In this document: one piece after another, positions 27,464 through 35,743 of the stretch
How positions within the stretch are numbered: position 1 is the first letter of the stretch
Layout of the letters: the number at the start of each line of letters is the position of its first letter
Source of the DNA: Aquisphaera insulae
Lineage (GTDB): Bacteria; Planctomycetota; Planctomycetia; Isosphaerales; Isosphaeraceae
NCBI RefSeq assembly: GCF_011064615.1
Contig: NZ_JAALJH010000017.1
Location: 57,027-121,026 of the forward strand
Reading direction: 5' to 3'
DNA length: 64,000 nucleotides
Program-made: the position numbers and the translations under genes
The notes under the pieces: generated by a model
Seen by the model: the letters and a program-made list of their open reading frames with translations, nothing else
Database searches by the model: none
Told to the model about the DNA's origin: nothing

Positions 27464-28018
27464 CCTCGGCTCCCCGCCAGATGCAGGCTGGACATCGAGA
27501 TCGGGCTCGTGACACAAGATCGGCGACCGATGGACGCCGGGTTGGCTTGCAGGCGGCCTGCGGGGTGGCGGGACGGACGAGGCGGACGACGGCGTCGATC
27601 GGGCCGGGGCCCGTGACGGCCCGCGCGAGCGTGGTGATGTCGTTCGTCCGGGCCTCGAAAGCTCGCGCGCCGCCCCCGGTGTCGCGCTGGCTGTCCCTCG
27701 GCACGCTGAAACAACATATGCGGTAAACTCGCGAGTGATGCCGAACTTACCAGGGGGGGAGTTGGGGGATCGCGGTGCCATGGCATGCGGCTTATGGGAG
27801 AGACTCTAAGCAAATGCGACGGCGGGGGCAAGGGGATCTCCGATCAACGACAGCTCGGCCGCCCGCGCTTCATCGGGACACCGGGCCCTTCGATTCGAAG
27901 CGACCGCGCCTGATGCGGTCGTTCGAGGGGCGACGGCCCGCCCGGGGGCCGCGTGGCGACCCGCGGGGACGTTCGAATCGCCCCATCGCGGACCTTCCCC
28001 GGCCGAGGCCGGGCGGAG
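27464..28018. other. 555-base stretch with no convincing gene
   Basis: This lies between a glycosyltransferase start and a sulfatase stop, both on the minus strand. The frame continuing the glycosyltransferase upstream gives Pro/Arg/Ser-rich translation with no signal. A less GC-rich patch at about 27700-27820 may hold the glycosyltransferase promoter. Nothing else is seen. Confidence 0.4.
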
Positions 28019-29545
28019 CTACGGGGCGGCGGCCGCGTGGGCCCGCGTCTCGGGGCCGCGGCCGGCCGTGGGGGGCGCCCCCTGCGCGGCCGGAGTCCCG
28101 TCCTGGCCGTCGGCCGGGCGGACGGCGCGACCCTTGATCTTGAGGGAGGCGTCGCCGAGCTCGTGCTGCATGGCGTCGCCCAGGGCCCGGAGGCGGGCGA
28201 CGACGTCGGGGTGGGACGCGGCGATGTTGGTCGTCTCGCCGAGGTCGTCCTTGAGGTTGTAGAGCTCCAGGCCGACGGGGAGCTTCCGATACTTGCCCGG
28301 GATGCCGCCGCGGCCGGGGGCCTGGCCGTTCATCGTCTGTGACTGGTGGGGGAGTAGCAGCTTCCAGTCGCCGCTGCGGATCGCCTGGAGGCTCCCCCCG
28401 TACCAGATGAAGAGGGCCTCGTGCGGGCTCCGCGCGCCGGGCGAGCCCAGGAGGAGGGGCGAGATGTCCTTGCCGTCGATGGGGAGCGGCGGCGGGCTCG
28501 CGCCGGCGATCGCGGCGAGGGTCGGCAGCAGGTCGATGGTGGCGGCGACCTCGCGGCAGGTCGAGCCCGCCGGGATGTGGCCGGGCCACCGGGCCGCGAA
28601 CGGCTCGCGGATGCCCCCCTCGAAGCTCGTCCCCTTGCCCTCGCGGAGCGGGCCGGCGGAGCCGGCGTGGTCGCCGTAGCTCAGCCACGGGCCGTTGTCG
28701 GCGGTGAAGATCACCAGGGTCCGGCCGTCGAGCTTCAGCTCCTCGAGCGTCCGGAGGATGTCACCCACGCCGGCGTCGATCTCCTCGATCACGTCGCCGA
28801 AGGCCCCGCGCCTGGTCCGGCCGGCGAAGGCGTCGGAGCGGAAGAGGGGCACGTGCGGCATGCTGTGCGCCAGGTAGAAGAAGAAGGGCCGGTCCGCGTG
28901 CTTGCGGATGAACTCGACCGCCCGCCGCGAGTAGGCCCCCGTGAGCGACTTCTGGTCGAGGGCCGTGACGTCCGCGTCGATCACGCGGTCCCCCTCGATC
29001 ATGGGCAGGTTGGGGAAGTCCTTCGGCGCCTCCGGATGGTGGGGCCACATGTCGTTGGAGTAGGGGAGGCCGAGGTACTCGTCGAACCCGTGATGGGTGG
29101 GGAGCTGGGAGGGGAGGCATCCCAGGTGCCACTTGCCGGCCATGCCCGTGGCGTAGCCCCGCGCCTTGAGCACCTCCGCCAGGGTGGTCTCGGCGTGCGA
29201 GAGCCCGACCTTCATCTTCGGCCCGAGGGCACCTCGGATCGAGACTCGCTCATGATAGCACCCGGTCATCAGGGCGGCCCGCGAGGCGGAGCAGACGGCG
29301 CTCGAGACGTAGAAGTCCGTGAGCCGGACGCCCTCGCGGGCGATGCGGTCGATGTTCGGCGTGGCGTATCCCGTCGCGCCGCTGAACCCGAGGTCGCCGT
29401 AGCCGAGGTCGTCGCAGAAGATCAGGACGATGTTCGGCGGCGGTTCGCCCCCCCGAGCGGGGGCCGGGCCCGGCAGGCAGCAGGAGCCTGCGAGGAGCAA
29501 GAGGAAGGCCGCCGCCCGGCCGTATGGTCGCGTCGCGCTGGTCAT
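28019..29545 (-). CDS. Arylsulfatase-type sulfatase, exported
   Basis: This 508-residue protein has a signal peptide that ends near residue 30. NIVLIFCDDLGYGDLGFSG binds the metal ion. VCSASRAALMTGCY near residue 80 is the C-x-A/P-S-R maturation motif, whose Cys becomes formylglycine. GMAGKWHLG and VIFTADNGPW complete the active site. Planctomycetes use such enzymes to desulfate polysaccharides outside the cytoplasm; the substrate is unknown. ATG 29545 begins the signal peptide. The C-terminal 40 residues are Ala/Gly/Pro-rich and probably disordered. Confidence 0.9.
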   Translation of the reverse strand: MTSATRPYGRAAAFLLLLAGSCCLPGPAPARGGEPPPNIVLIFCDDLGYGDLGFSGATGYATPNIDRIAREGVRLTDFYVSSAVCSASRAALMTGCYHERVSIRGALGPKMKVGLSHAETTLAEVLKARGYATGMAGKWHLGCLPSQLPTHHGFDEYLGLPYSNDMWPHHPEAPKDFPNLPMIEGDRVIDADVTALDQKSLTGAYSRRAVEFIRKHADRPFFFYLAHSMPHVPLFRSDAFAGRTRRGAFGDVIEEIDAGVGDILRTLEELKLDGRTLVIFTADNGPWLSYGDHAGSAGPLREGKGTSFEGGIREPFAARWPGHIPAGSTCREVAATIDLLPTLAAIAGASPPPLPIDGKDISPLLLGSPGARSPHEALFIWYGGSLQAIRSGDWKLLLPHQSQTMNGQAPGRGGIPGKYRKLPVGLELYNLKDDLGETTNIAASHPDVVARLRALGDAMQHELGDASLKIKGRAVRPADGQDGTPAAQGAPPTAGRGPETRAHAAAAP

Positions 29546-30009
29546 GGTTCGTCGCCCTCGCCGTCGGATTGCACCGCCACGGGCGACATTGTCCGCCATC
29601 CCGGGGGCAGCGCCAACGGCCGGACGTCGATCGATCGGCGTGGGCCCGGCGCCCGGCCCCGCGCGGGCCGTCCCCGCGCGACCGGGAGTCGATCGTCGAT
29701 GATCGCTATTGATTGATAATCGATCGATACAATCTACAATTTTCGTCCGCTGTCGACTTGAATCCTCTCTGTTGACCTGAAATAATGGTCTCGACGCCAG
29801 CCCGTCCGCCTCCCGAATCGAGCAGCCTTTCACCCCGGCATGGACTCTCGGGGGCGGAATTTCGAGCGGCCCCCGGGTCCCCACCCGGGCCGCTCCTCGG
29901 AAGCGAGTCTCCCTCCTCATTGGGATAGGTCACGCGTTCTCGCGAGTTGCGCCGCGGCCCGGGCTTTTTTCCCCGGGCGGCCGGAGACTCGCGCGGGAGG
30001 GCCGGCTCA
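29546..30009. other. 464-base intergenic stretch with an AT-rich core
   Basis: This separates the divergent sulfatase and lipoprotein genes. Bases 29700-29790 are distinctly AT-rich, with nested ATCGATCGAT and several TTGAC/TACAAT-like hexamers, none at good spacing. Divergent promoters are likely; no gene is seen. Confidence 0.4.
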
Positions 30010-30336
30010 ATGAGAAGGGCATCGACGTGCGATCGGGCCATCGGGATTCGGGGCAAGGAGCCCGATCGCCCCGCTCGCCGGGGGCTGATCGGGGCGATCG
30101 CGTGGATCGCCCTGGGCACGGGCATCGGCACGGCCACGGTCGCCGGCTGTGGCCACCCGGACGCGGGCTCGATCGACCTGACGGCCGCCAAGCAGGCCGC
30201 CGCCGGCTCCGGCCGGAAGATGATCGAGCCGGGGTCCCTGAAGGGGCGCGGCCGCGGCCGCGCCCCCGGCCAGTCGCGGGCCAGCGACGAGGCCCCCAGG
30301 CTCGCGCCCTCGGGCCGGGCCGCGCCCAGGCATTGA
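30010..30336 (+). CDS. Small putative lipoprotein upstream of DUF1559
   Basis: This 108-residue protein has a basic start, a hydrophobic stretch ending TATVAGC at about residue 47 and a Gly/Arg/Pro-rich tail. TVAGC fits a lipobox, although the signal is long. It lies 101 bases upstream of a DUF1559 gene. The frame is also open from 29947, but ATG 30010 fits the hydrophobic segment better. Function is unknown. Confidence 0.5.
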   Translation: MRRASTCDRAIGIRGKEPDRPARRGLIGAIAWIALGTGIGTATVAGCGHPDAGSIDLTAAKQAAAGSGRKMIEPGSLKGRGRGRAPGQSRASDEAPRLAPSGRAAPRH

Positions 30337-30353
30337 TCCGAGATCGACCTCAC

Positions 30354-30382
30354 CCCGTCCCGTCCCGTCCCGTCCCGTCCCG
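30354..30382 (+). repeat. CCCGT pentanucleotide repeat
   Basis: About five head-to-tail copies of a five-base CCCGT unit lie between the lipoprotein and DUF1559 genes. The repeat is non-coding and could vary in length by slippage, changing the spacing upstream of the DUF1559 gene. Confidence 0.7.
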
Positions 30383-30437
30383 CTTGCCGCTCCGCGGTCG
30401 GCTCGCTTCGTTTCTCCCAATCAAGAGGACTTGGCCC

Positions 30438-31511
30438 ATGAGGTATCGTCACGCCCGCCGCCCCGCCCGGCCCGGCTTCACGCTGATCGAGCTGCTCGTC
30501 GTGATCGCGATCATCGCCGTCCTGATCGCGCTCCTGCTGCCGGCCGTGCAGGCGGCCAGGGAGGCGGCCCGGCGCGCCCAGTGCACCAACAACCTGAAGC
30601 AGATCGCCCTGGCCACGCTCAACTACGAGGCGAGCAGCGGCTGCTTCCCGCCGGGGCACTACTTCACCCGCTATTCCTGGGGCTGGTATTACGGCTCCAA
30701 CGTCTTCGTCCAGTTGCTCCAGCACTTCGAGCAGCAGGCCACCCACAACGCGTTCAACTTCTCCCTCAGCTCGTACGACGCCCCCAACCACACCGTGGCC
30801 GGCGCCGCGCTCTCGGTCCTCTGGTGCCCGAGCGACGCCGCGGCCTCCGAGCGCTTCCCCATCGACGCCGACCTGCAGAACTTCTACGGGCCGCCGGCGG
30901 CGGGATTCGCCGGGGTGACCTTCTCGAGCTACGCCGCCAACAACGGCCCGTGGATCCTCTACTTCGACATCTCGGATCCGGGCATGGACCCGGCCGTCGT
31001 GGCGCCCGGCTATCGGGCCTGGGCCAATAGCACGCGCGGGGTGATCTTCCCGGGCTCGTCGATCCGGCTGGGGGCGATCACCGACGGGACCAGCAACACG
31101 TTCGCCTTCGGGGAGCATGCCCACGGGATCCTCGCGCCCGGGGATCAGAAGACGAGCCAGCACTGGCATTCCGGCTGGTGGGGCGACACCCAGTTCGACA
31201 CGATCAACGCGATCAACGCCTACAGGACGCTCCGCCGCGAGATCGCGGCCGGGGCCTGGTGGATCCCCCTCCGCTCGGCCTCGAGCTTCCATCCCGGCGG
31301 GGCCAACTTCGCGTTCTGCGACGGCTCGGTCCGATTCCTCAAGGAGTCGATCGATACCTGGCCGATCGACGTGGACAACGGCGCCGACCCGGTCGGGATC
31401 GCCTACGGGCCGGACTACGGCGAATACCGCTGGGGGGCGGCGAAACCCCGCGTCTACCAGGCGCTGTCCACCCGCGACAACGGCGAGGTGGTCGGCGGCG
31501 ATTCGTACTGA
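30438..31511 (+). CDS. DUF1559 domain-containing protein with pilin-like N-terminus
   Basis: This 357-residue protein has the prepilin-type segment [17 protein letters not shown] at residues 13-28, then [19 protein letters not shown]. Inside are WCPSDAAA and [15 protein letters not shown]. The C-terminus has [16 protein letters not shown] and ends GEVVGGDSY, as in the copy at 3291-4253. GAGGA lies before ATG 30438. A strong hairpin at 31523-31548 follows 12 bases after the stop, so transcription probably ends there. Confidence 0.9.
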   Translation: MRYRHARRPARPGFTLIELLVVIAIIAVLIALLLPAVQAAREAARRAQCTNNLKQIALATLNYEASSGCFPPGHYFTRYSWGWYYGSNVFVQLLQHFEQQATHNAFNFSLSSYDAPNHTVAGAALSVLWCPSDAAASERFPIDADLQNFYGPPAAGFAGVTFSSYAANNGPWILYFDISDPGMDPAVVAPGYRAWANSTRGVIFPGSSIRLGAITDGTSNTFAFGEHAHGILAPGDQKTSQHWHSGWWGDTQFDTINAINAYRTLRREIAAGAWWIPLRSASSFHPGGANFAFCDGSVRFLKESIDTWPIDVDNGADPVGIAYGPDYGEYRWGAAKPRVYQALSTRDNGEVVGGDSY

Positions 31512-31522
31512 GCAGCCCCCCG

Positions 31523-31548
31523 GGCACGGCCGGGCGCCCGGCCGTGCC
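31523..31548 (+). terminator. Perfect GC-rich hairpin after DUF1559 gene
   Basis: Bases 31523-31535 and 31536-31548 are perfect reverse complements (13 pairs, essentially no loop as written). The hairpin lies directly after a stop codon and 80 bases before the next gene. No T-run follows, so it may stop transcription poorly or protect the 3' end. Confidence 0.6.
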
Positions 31549-31628
31549 GCCGCCTCGCTCGAAAAATCCGTGTAAGGGTCCCGCCCCGGTTGTGTAGAAC
31601 CGAGTGGATGAGGAAGGAGGACCCTGAG

Positions 31629-32282
31629 ATGGAAGAGCCCCCCGCCACGCGGTGCTCGCTGATTATCAAGCTCCGGGACCCGGCCGACACGGCGGCCTGG
31701 CGGGAGTTCGTGGAGATCTACGAGCCCTTGATCCACCGGCTGGCCCGCCGCAAGGGGCTCCAGGACGCCGACGCCCGCGACCTCGGCCAGGAGGTCTTCC
31801 GCGCCGTGGCCGGGGCGGTGGACCGCTGGGACCCGTCGCTCGGGCGGTTCCGCGCGTGGCTCTCGACGATCGCCCGCAACCTGCTGATCAACTTCCTGAC
31901 CCGGGGGCGGGCCCAGCCCCGGGGGAGCGGGACGACCAGCGTGCAGGACCTGCTCGAGGCCCAGCCCGCGGCCGACCCGTTCGCCACGGCGATCTTCGAG
32001 GACGAGCACCGCCGCCGCCTCTTCCGCTGGGCGGCCGAGGAGATCCGCGGCGAGTTCACCCCGGCCACCTGGCAGGCCTTCTGGCAGACCGCCGTCGAGG
32101 GCCGCAAGCCGGCGGAGGTCGCCGACGCGCTCCGGCTCTCGATCGGATCGGTCTACGTCGCCCGCAGCCGGGTCCTCGCCCGTCTCCGCCGGCGGATCGA
32201 TCGGCTCCGGGTCGACCCCGAAACCCCGTCCCTGTCCGACCGCCCGGCGATCCCGATCGCGAAGGAAGGAGGAGCCTCGTGA
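31629..32282 (+). CDS. ECF-type RNA polymerase sigma factor
   Basis: This 217-residue factor has region 2 at about 15-90 (WREFVEIYEPLIHRLARRKG, DADARDLGQEVFRAV, FRAWLSTIARNLLINFL). Region 4 lies at about 135-190, where KPAEVADALRLSIGSVYVARSR is the helix-turn-helix. It should direct transcription in response to the kinase encoded next. AAGGAGG lies nine bases before ATG 31629; starts at 31590 and 31608 have no ribosome site. Its stop overlaps the GTG of the kinase gene, so production of the two is coupled. Confidence 0.88.
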   Translation: MEEPPATRCSLIIKLRDPADTAAWREFVEIYEPLIHRLARRKGLQDADARDLGQEVFRAVAGAVDRWDPSLGRFRAWLSTIARNLLINFLTRGRAQPRGSGTTSVQDLLEAQPAADPFATAIFEDEHRRRLFRWAAEEIRGEFTPATWQAFWQTAVEGRKPAEVADALRLSIGSVYVARSRVLARLRRRIDRLRVDPETPSLSDRPAIPIAKEGGAS

Positions 32283-33844
32283 AGGTCCGATGGAACCCCT
32301 GCGACGCCAGCCGGCTCGGCCTGCTGGCCGTGGACGAGCTCCCGCCCGGCGAGGTCGCCCGGCTCGAGGAGCACCTGGAGAACTGCCCGCGCTGCCGCGA
32401 CACGCTCGACCGGATCGTCGGCAACGACCCGTGCGCCGAGGAGGCCCGCCGATACCTCGACGACCAGGATGAGGACCCGGATGAGGAAGGGCTCGCCGGC
32501 CGGGGCGCGGCCCTCTCGCTCGACTTCCTCGCCCCCTCGGACTGGCCGGACTCGATCGGCCGGCTGGGGACCTACGAGGTCAAGGGCTTGCTCGGCACGG
32601 GCGGCATGAGCGTGGTCCTGAAGGCGGTCGACCCGGCGCTCGGGCGGGTGGTGGCGATCAAGGTGATGACGGCCTCGCTGGCGAGCTGTGCCGCGGCCCG
32701 GCGGCGGTTCTTCCGCGAGGCGAAGGCCGCGGCGGCCGTCGTCCACGAGCACGTCGTCGGCATCTTCGCGGTCTCCGAGGCGGCCGGGCTCCCCTTCCTG
32801 GTGATGGAGTACGTCCCCGGCCGGTCGCTCCAGGACCGGCTGGATGCCCTCGGCCCGCTCCCCGTCGTCGAGGCCCTCCGGATCGGCATGCAGACCGCCT
32901 CGGGGCTCGCCGCGGCCCATGCCCAGGGGCTCGTCCATCGCGACGTCAAGCCGGCGAACATCCTCCTGGAGGACGGGGTCGAGCGGGCCCGCCTGACCGA
33001 CTTCGGCCTGGCCCGCGCCGCGGCCGACGCGGCGATGACCCGCAGCGGGGTCGTCGCCGGCACGCCCCATTACATGGCCCCTGAGCAGGCCCGCGGCGAG
33101 GCCGCCGACCCGAGGGCCGACCTCTACGGGCTCGGCTCCACGCTCTATTCGACGCTCGCCGGCTTCCCCCCGTTCCGGGCCGAATCCCCCCTGGCCGTCC
33201 TCCGCCGCGTCTGCGACGACGAGCCCCGGCCGCTCCGCGCCATCAACGCGGAGGTCCCGGAATGGCTCGAGGCGATCATCGCCAGGCTGATGGCCAAGGA
33301 CCCGGCCCGCCGCTACCAGTCCGCCGCCGAGGTCGCCGAGCTGTTCGCGGGCTGCCTGGCCCACGTCCAGGAGCCGATGGATTCCCCGCTGCCGGACGGC
33401 CTGGAGGCCCGGCCCCCCCGACCCAGGCTGATCGCCGGCGCGACGCTTGCCCTCTTCCTGACGGCCGCCGCCGCGGCCGCATCGCTGATGCCCTGGAAGG
33501 CACGAGTCGCCGGGCCGCCGGCCCCCCCGCCTGCCGCGCCGGTCCGGGGCCAGGGCCAGGGCCGGGCGTTCGCGCCGAGGGTGGCCCGCCCCGACGCCGG
33601 CCCGGACGAGTTCCAGCGCCTGCTCGACGAGGCCAGCCAGCAGGCCCAATCCCTCGAGGCCGACCTGCTCGCCCCGCGACAACCCAGCCCGGACAGCCTC
33701 TCCGATTTCGGCTCCATCCTCCTCCTCCAGGCGGAGGCCCTGGCGCGAGAGCTCGTCCCGGCTCGCCCCGCGACGACCCCTGATGTACCCCGTGGTCCCG
33801 CAATCAGTCCCAGTCCCAGTCCCGTTATCGATGACAGGAGATGA
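32279..33844 (+). CDS. Zinc-finger and transmembrane Ser/Thr protein kinase
   Basis: This 521-residue protein combines three parts. Residues 15-40 (LPPGEVARLEEHLENCPRC) form a zf-HC2-like anti-sigma zinc finger, with H-x3-C-x2-C. Residues 100-355 are an Hanks-type kinase: GTGGMSVVLKAVD (P-loop), AIKV (Lys), HRDVKPANILL (catalytic loop), TDFGLAR and MAPEQARG. A transmembrane helix follows near 385 (IAGATLALFLTAAAAAA), then a Pro-rich external tail. GTG 32279 overlaps the sigma stop by four bases. The zinc finger suggests that this kinase holds the sigma factor, and phosphorylation or an outside signal could free it. Confidence 0.88.
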   Translation: MKVRWNPCDASRLGLLAVDELPPGEVARLEEHLENCPRCRDTLDRIVGNDPCAEEARRYLDDQDEDPDEEGLAGRGAALSLDFLAPSDWPDSIGRLGTYEVKGLLGTGGMSVVLKAVDPALGRVVAIKVMTASLASCAAARRRFFREAKAAAAVVHEHVVGIFAVSEAAGLPFLVMEYVPGRSLQDRLDALGPLPVVEALRIGMQTASGLAAAHAQGLVHRDVKPANILLEDGVERARLTDFGLARAAADAAMTRSGVVAGTPHYMAPEQARGEAADPRADLYGLGSTLYSTLAGFPPFRAESPLAVLRRVCDDEPRPLRAINAEVPEWLEAIIARLMAKDPARRYQSAAEVAELFAGCLAHVQEPMDSPLPDGLEARPPRPRLIAGATLALFLTAAAAAASLMPWKARVAGPPAPPPAAPVRGQGQGRAFAPRVARPDAGPDEFQRLLDEASQQAQSLEADLLAPRQPSPDSLSDFGSILLLQAEALARELVPARPATTPDVPRGPAISPSPSPVIDDRR

Positions 33845-34452
33845 ACATGCCCTTGCAATCCTTCTGGTTCCGCAGCGTCGTGGCCGGACTCTCGATCGCG
33901 CCCCTGGCCGCCTGGGCGTCGGCCTACGCACCGTCGTTCGCCCAGGAGCCCGCCCGGGCGTCCTCGTACGTCGGCACCGGCTCGCGTGCCGACACGACGG
34001 CCGTGGTCGTGGGCGATGGCCATGAGCTGCGGTCCGTGACGACCACCGGGCCGGCCGGCGGGGTCACGTTCAACGGGAGCAGCGATCTCTACCAGGATTC
34101 AGAGGGCCGCTACAAGATCGCGACCTGGCCCGCGAGCCTGGCCAGGAACAAGGCGTCGCTCGAATTCACGGCGAAGGAGAACGCCATCGCACGCCAGGCG
34201 GAGACCCTCGCCCGGGAGCTCGAGTCCGCCGAGAGCGATACGAAGCGGGCCGAGATCAAGTCGAAGCTGGGCGAGGCCCTGGGCAAGCAGTTCGACCTCC
34301 GCCAGGAGAAGCATCAGAAGGAGATCGAGGCCCTGGAGGCCCAGGTCAAGAAGCTCAAGGACCTGGTCGAGAAGCGGAAGGAGAACCGCTCCGAGATCAT
34401 CTCCCGACGGCTCGATCAGATCGTGAGAGAGGCCCAGGGGCTGGGGTTCTGA
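33841..34452 (+). CDS. Exported coiled-coil protein
   Basis: This 203-residue protein has a signal peptide ending near residue 34 (SAYAPSFAQE). After a Gly/Thr-rich segment, residues 95-195 form a strongly charged helix with heptad repeats (QAETLARELESAESDTK, EIEALEAQVKKLKDLVEKR). It overlaps the kinase gene by four bases (ATGA), so it belongs to the same operon. It could be an external partner of the kinase tail; that is inference from position only. Confidence 0.7.
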   Translation: MNMPLQSFWFRSVVAGLSIAPLAAWASAYAPSFAQEPARASSYVGTGSRADTTAVVVGDGHELRSVTTTGPAGGVTFNGSSDLYQDSEGRYKIATWPASLARNKASLEFTAKENAIARQAETLARELESAESDTKRAEIKSKLGEALGKQFDLRQEKHQKEIEALEAQVKKLKDLVEKRKENRSEIISRRLDQIVREAQGLGF

Positions 34453-34462
34453 GCGCTCCTCG

Positions 34463-34502
34463 ACGGCGGGCGCGGTGCCATCGCGGCGACCGCGCCCGCC
34501 GT
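34463..34502 (+). terminator. 13-bp perfect hairpin ending the sigma/kinase operon
   Basis: Bases 34463-34475 and 34490-34502 are perfect reverse complements with a 14-base loop, starting 11 bases after the coiled-coil gene stop. A pyrimidine-rich stretch follows rather than a T-run. It probably ends or attenuates the sigma/kinase/coiled-coil transcript. Confidence 0.65.
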
Positions 34503-34543
34503 TCAGTCCTTCATGACCGACCGGAGAGGAGGAGCGAATCGCG

Positions 34544-34705
34544 ATGACCGGACCCGTTACGGCCTGCATGCTCCTCCTGGTGACGGCCACCGGCATCGCG
34601 CAGCGATACATCCCGGGCCTCGTGGCCCGGTCGGTCGTCAAGCTATCCGATCCGGCCCTCGAGTCCGGCACGGGCTACTATAACGCCTTCGGCTCCCAGT
34701 CCTGA
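34544..34705 (+). CDS. Small exported ORF, probably the 5' part of the next gene
   Basis: This 53-residue frame has a very strong ribosome site (GGAGAGGAGGAG) before ATG 34544. It encodes a signal-like start (TACMLLLVTATGIAQ) and SVVKLSDPALESGTGYYNAFG before stopping. The following frame is open from 34684 and reads LPVLKVTREADHLVLDDGG, which would continue this protein smoothly after a one-base change between 34684 and 34702. It may be an independent short gene, but a frameshifted signal peptide fits better. Confidence 0.5.
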   Translation: MTGPVTACMLLLVTATGIAQRYIPGLVARSVVKLSDPALESGTGYYNAFGSQS

Positions 34706-34707
34706 AG

Positions 34708-35262
34708 GTGACGCGTGAGGCGGACCACCTCGTGCTCGACGACGGCGGCCGGCTGGTCAACGTCTTCGTGCCCCTCTCGGAGACGCGGTTCGAGGCCGAG
34801 GATGCCGATCGCGGCTTCACCCTGATCCGGGGCGAGGAGGGCAGGGGAGGAGTCACCGGGATGACCCTGCGGCTGCTCGCCGACGAGATGCCCGCGGAGA
34901 GGATTGCCCCGCTCCTTCGACCCATCCAGCCCGGGCCCGATCCCTCTCCGGAGCTCACGCACAGGGTCGAGGCCGTGCTGAAGGCGTTCGCCCGCGGGGG
35001 CAAGGCCGTGGAGGATGTCGAGGGCGTCGCGGCCCAGGCCCGCAAGGACTATGCCCGCGGCCCCGCGCCGGAGCCTGCCGGGATCGCACGCCTCGCTCTC
35101 CTCGCGGTTCGGGACGTCTCGGGCCGAGGGATCGTCCGGCATGGGGCCGACGTGGCTCGGGTCCTCGCCTATCGTATCTTCGGCGAGGGGGAGCCCCGCC
35201 ACGTCCCGGTGTATGTCACGGCCGATGGCCATGTGACGGACCGGGACGTGGTCACGGAGTAG
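34708..35262 (+). CDS. Hypothetical protein
   Basis: This 184-residue protein has no recognised family. It begins TREADHLVLDDGGRLVNVFV and contains TLIRGEEGRGGVTGMTLRLLADEM. The C-terminus reads EPRHVPVYVTADGHVTDRD. GTG 34708 has only a weak AAGG upstream and starts two bases after the stop of the preceding small frame, which has the strong ribosome site. It may be the body of a protein whose signal peptide is encoded at 34544-34702. Confidence 0.55.
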   Translation: MTREADHLVLDDGGRLVNVFVPLSETRFEAEDADRGFTLIRGEEGRGGVTGMTLRLLADEMPAERIAPLLRPIQPGPDPSPELTHRVEAVLKAFARGGKAVEDVEGVAAQARKDYARGPAPEPAGIARLALLAVRDVSGRGIVRHGADVARVLAYRIFGEGEPRHVPVYVTADGHVTDRDVVTE

Positions 35263-35308
35263 TCGACGCCCGAGCCGGCACCATGCCGATCGATCCGTCA
35301 CCGAAGAT

Positions 35309-35530
35309 TCACCCCTTCTCGCCCGGCACCGCGCCGGCCCCCTCGGCCCGGGCGGGCTTGCCGGGGGCGAAGGAATCGCAGCCGCTGTTGCCGGAGACCC
35401 GCAGGTCATAGGTCTTCAGGTCGTGGTGGATGCAAAGGCCCATCGTGTTGTCGGCGAGCGAGGCGTCCGGCTCGATCTGCCACATCTTGCAGTCCTTGCA
35501 CTCGCCCCAGTGAGAACCGGCATGGCCCAT
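35309..35530 (-). CDS. Small cysteine-rich protein
   Basis: This 73-residue protein has four cysteines and paired histidines: GECKDCKMWQIEPDA, MGLCIHHDLKTYDLRVSG and NSGCDSFAPGKPARAEG. The C-x2-C ... C ... C pattern suggests a small metal-binding fold. I have the impression that similar orphan proteins occur in other planctomycetes, but I cannot name the family. ATG 35530 was chosen because homology-like sequence begins there (MGHAGSHWGECKDC); the frame is open further upstream to 35707. Confidence 0.6.
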   Translation of the reverse strand: MGHAGSHWGECKDCKMWQIEPDASLADNTMGLCIHHDLKTYDLRVSGNSGCDSFAPGKPARAEGAGAVPGEKG

Positions 35531-35743
35531 CGGAATGCCCCTGGTCTTGAGAGGAACGAATATCACGATCGACGCCAGGATGACATGGCAAACCGCGCGC
35601 CATGCTCGACGTATGGAGCCGGTTTTTGTACCTCCCTTCCGGGCCCTCGGGACCCTCGTGCCTCGGGACGATGTCGAGGGCGCATGAAGGCATTTCAGGG
35701 ATCGCATGGGTCCGTTCTCGAAATTGCAAATGAGAGGTCATTG

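Noticed and set aside
29700..29790. AT-rich patch as a replication origin or DnaA-box cluster
   Set aside because: No TTATCCACA-like boxes were found; a promoter region is a simpler explanation.
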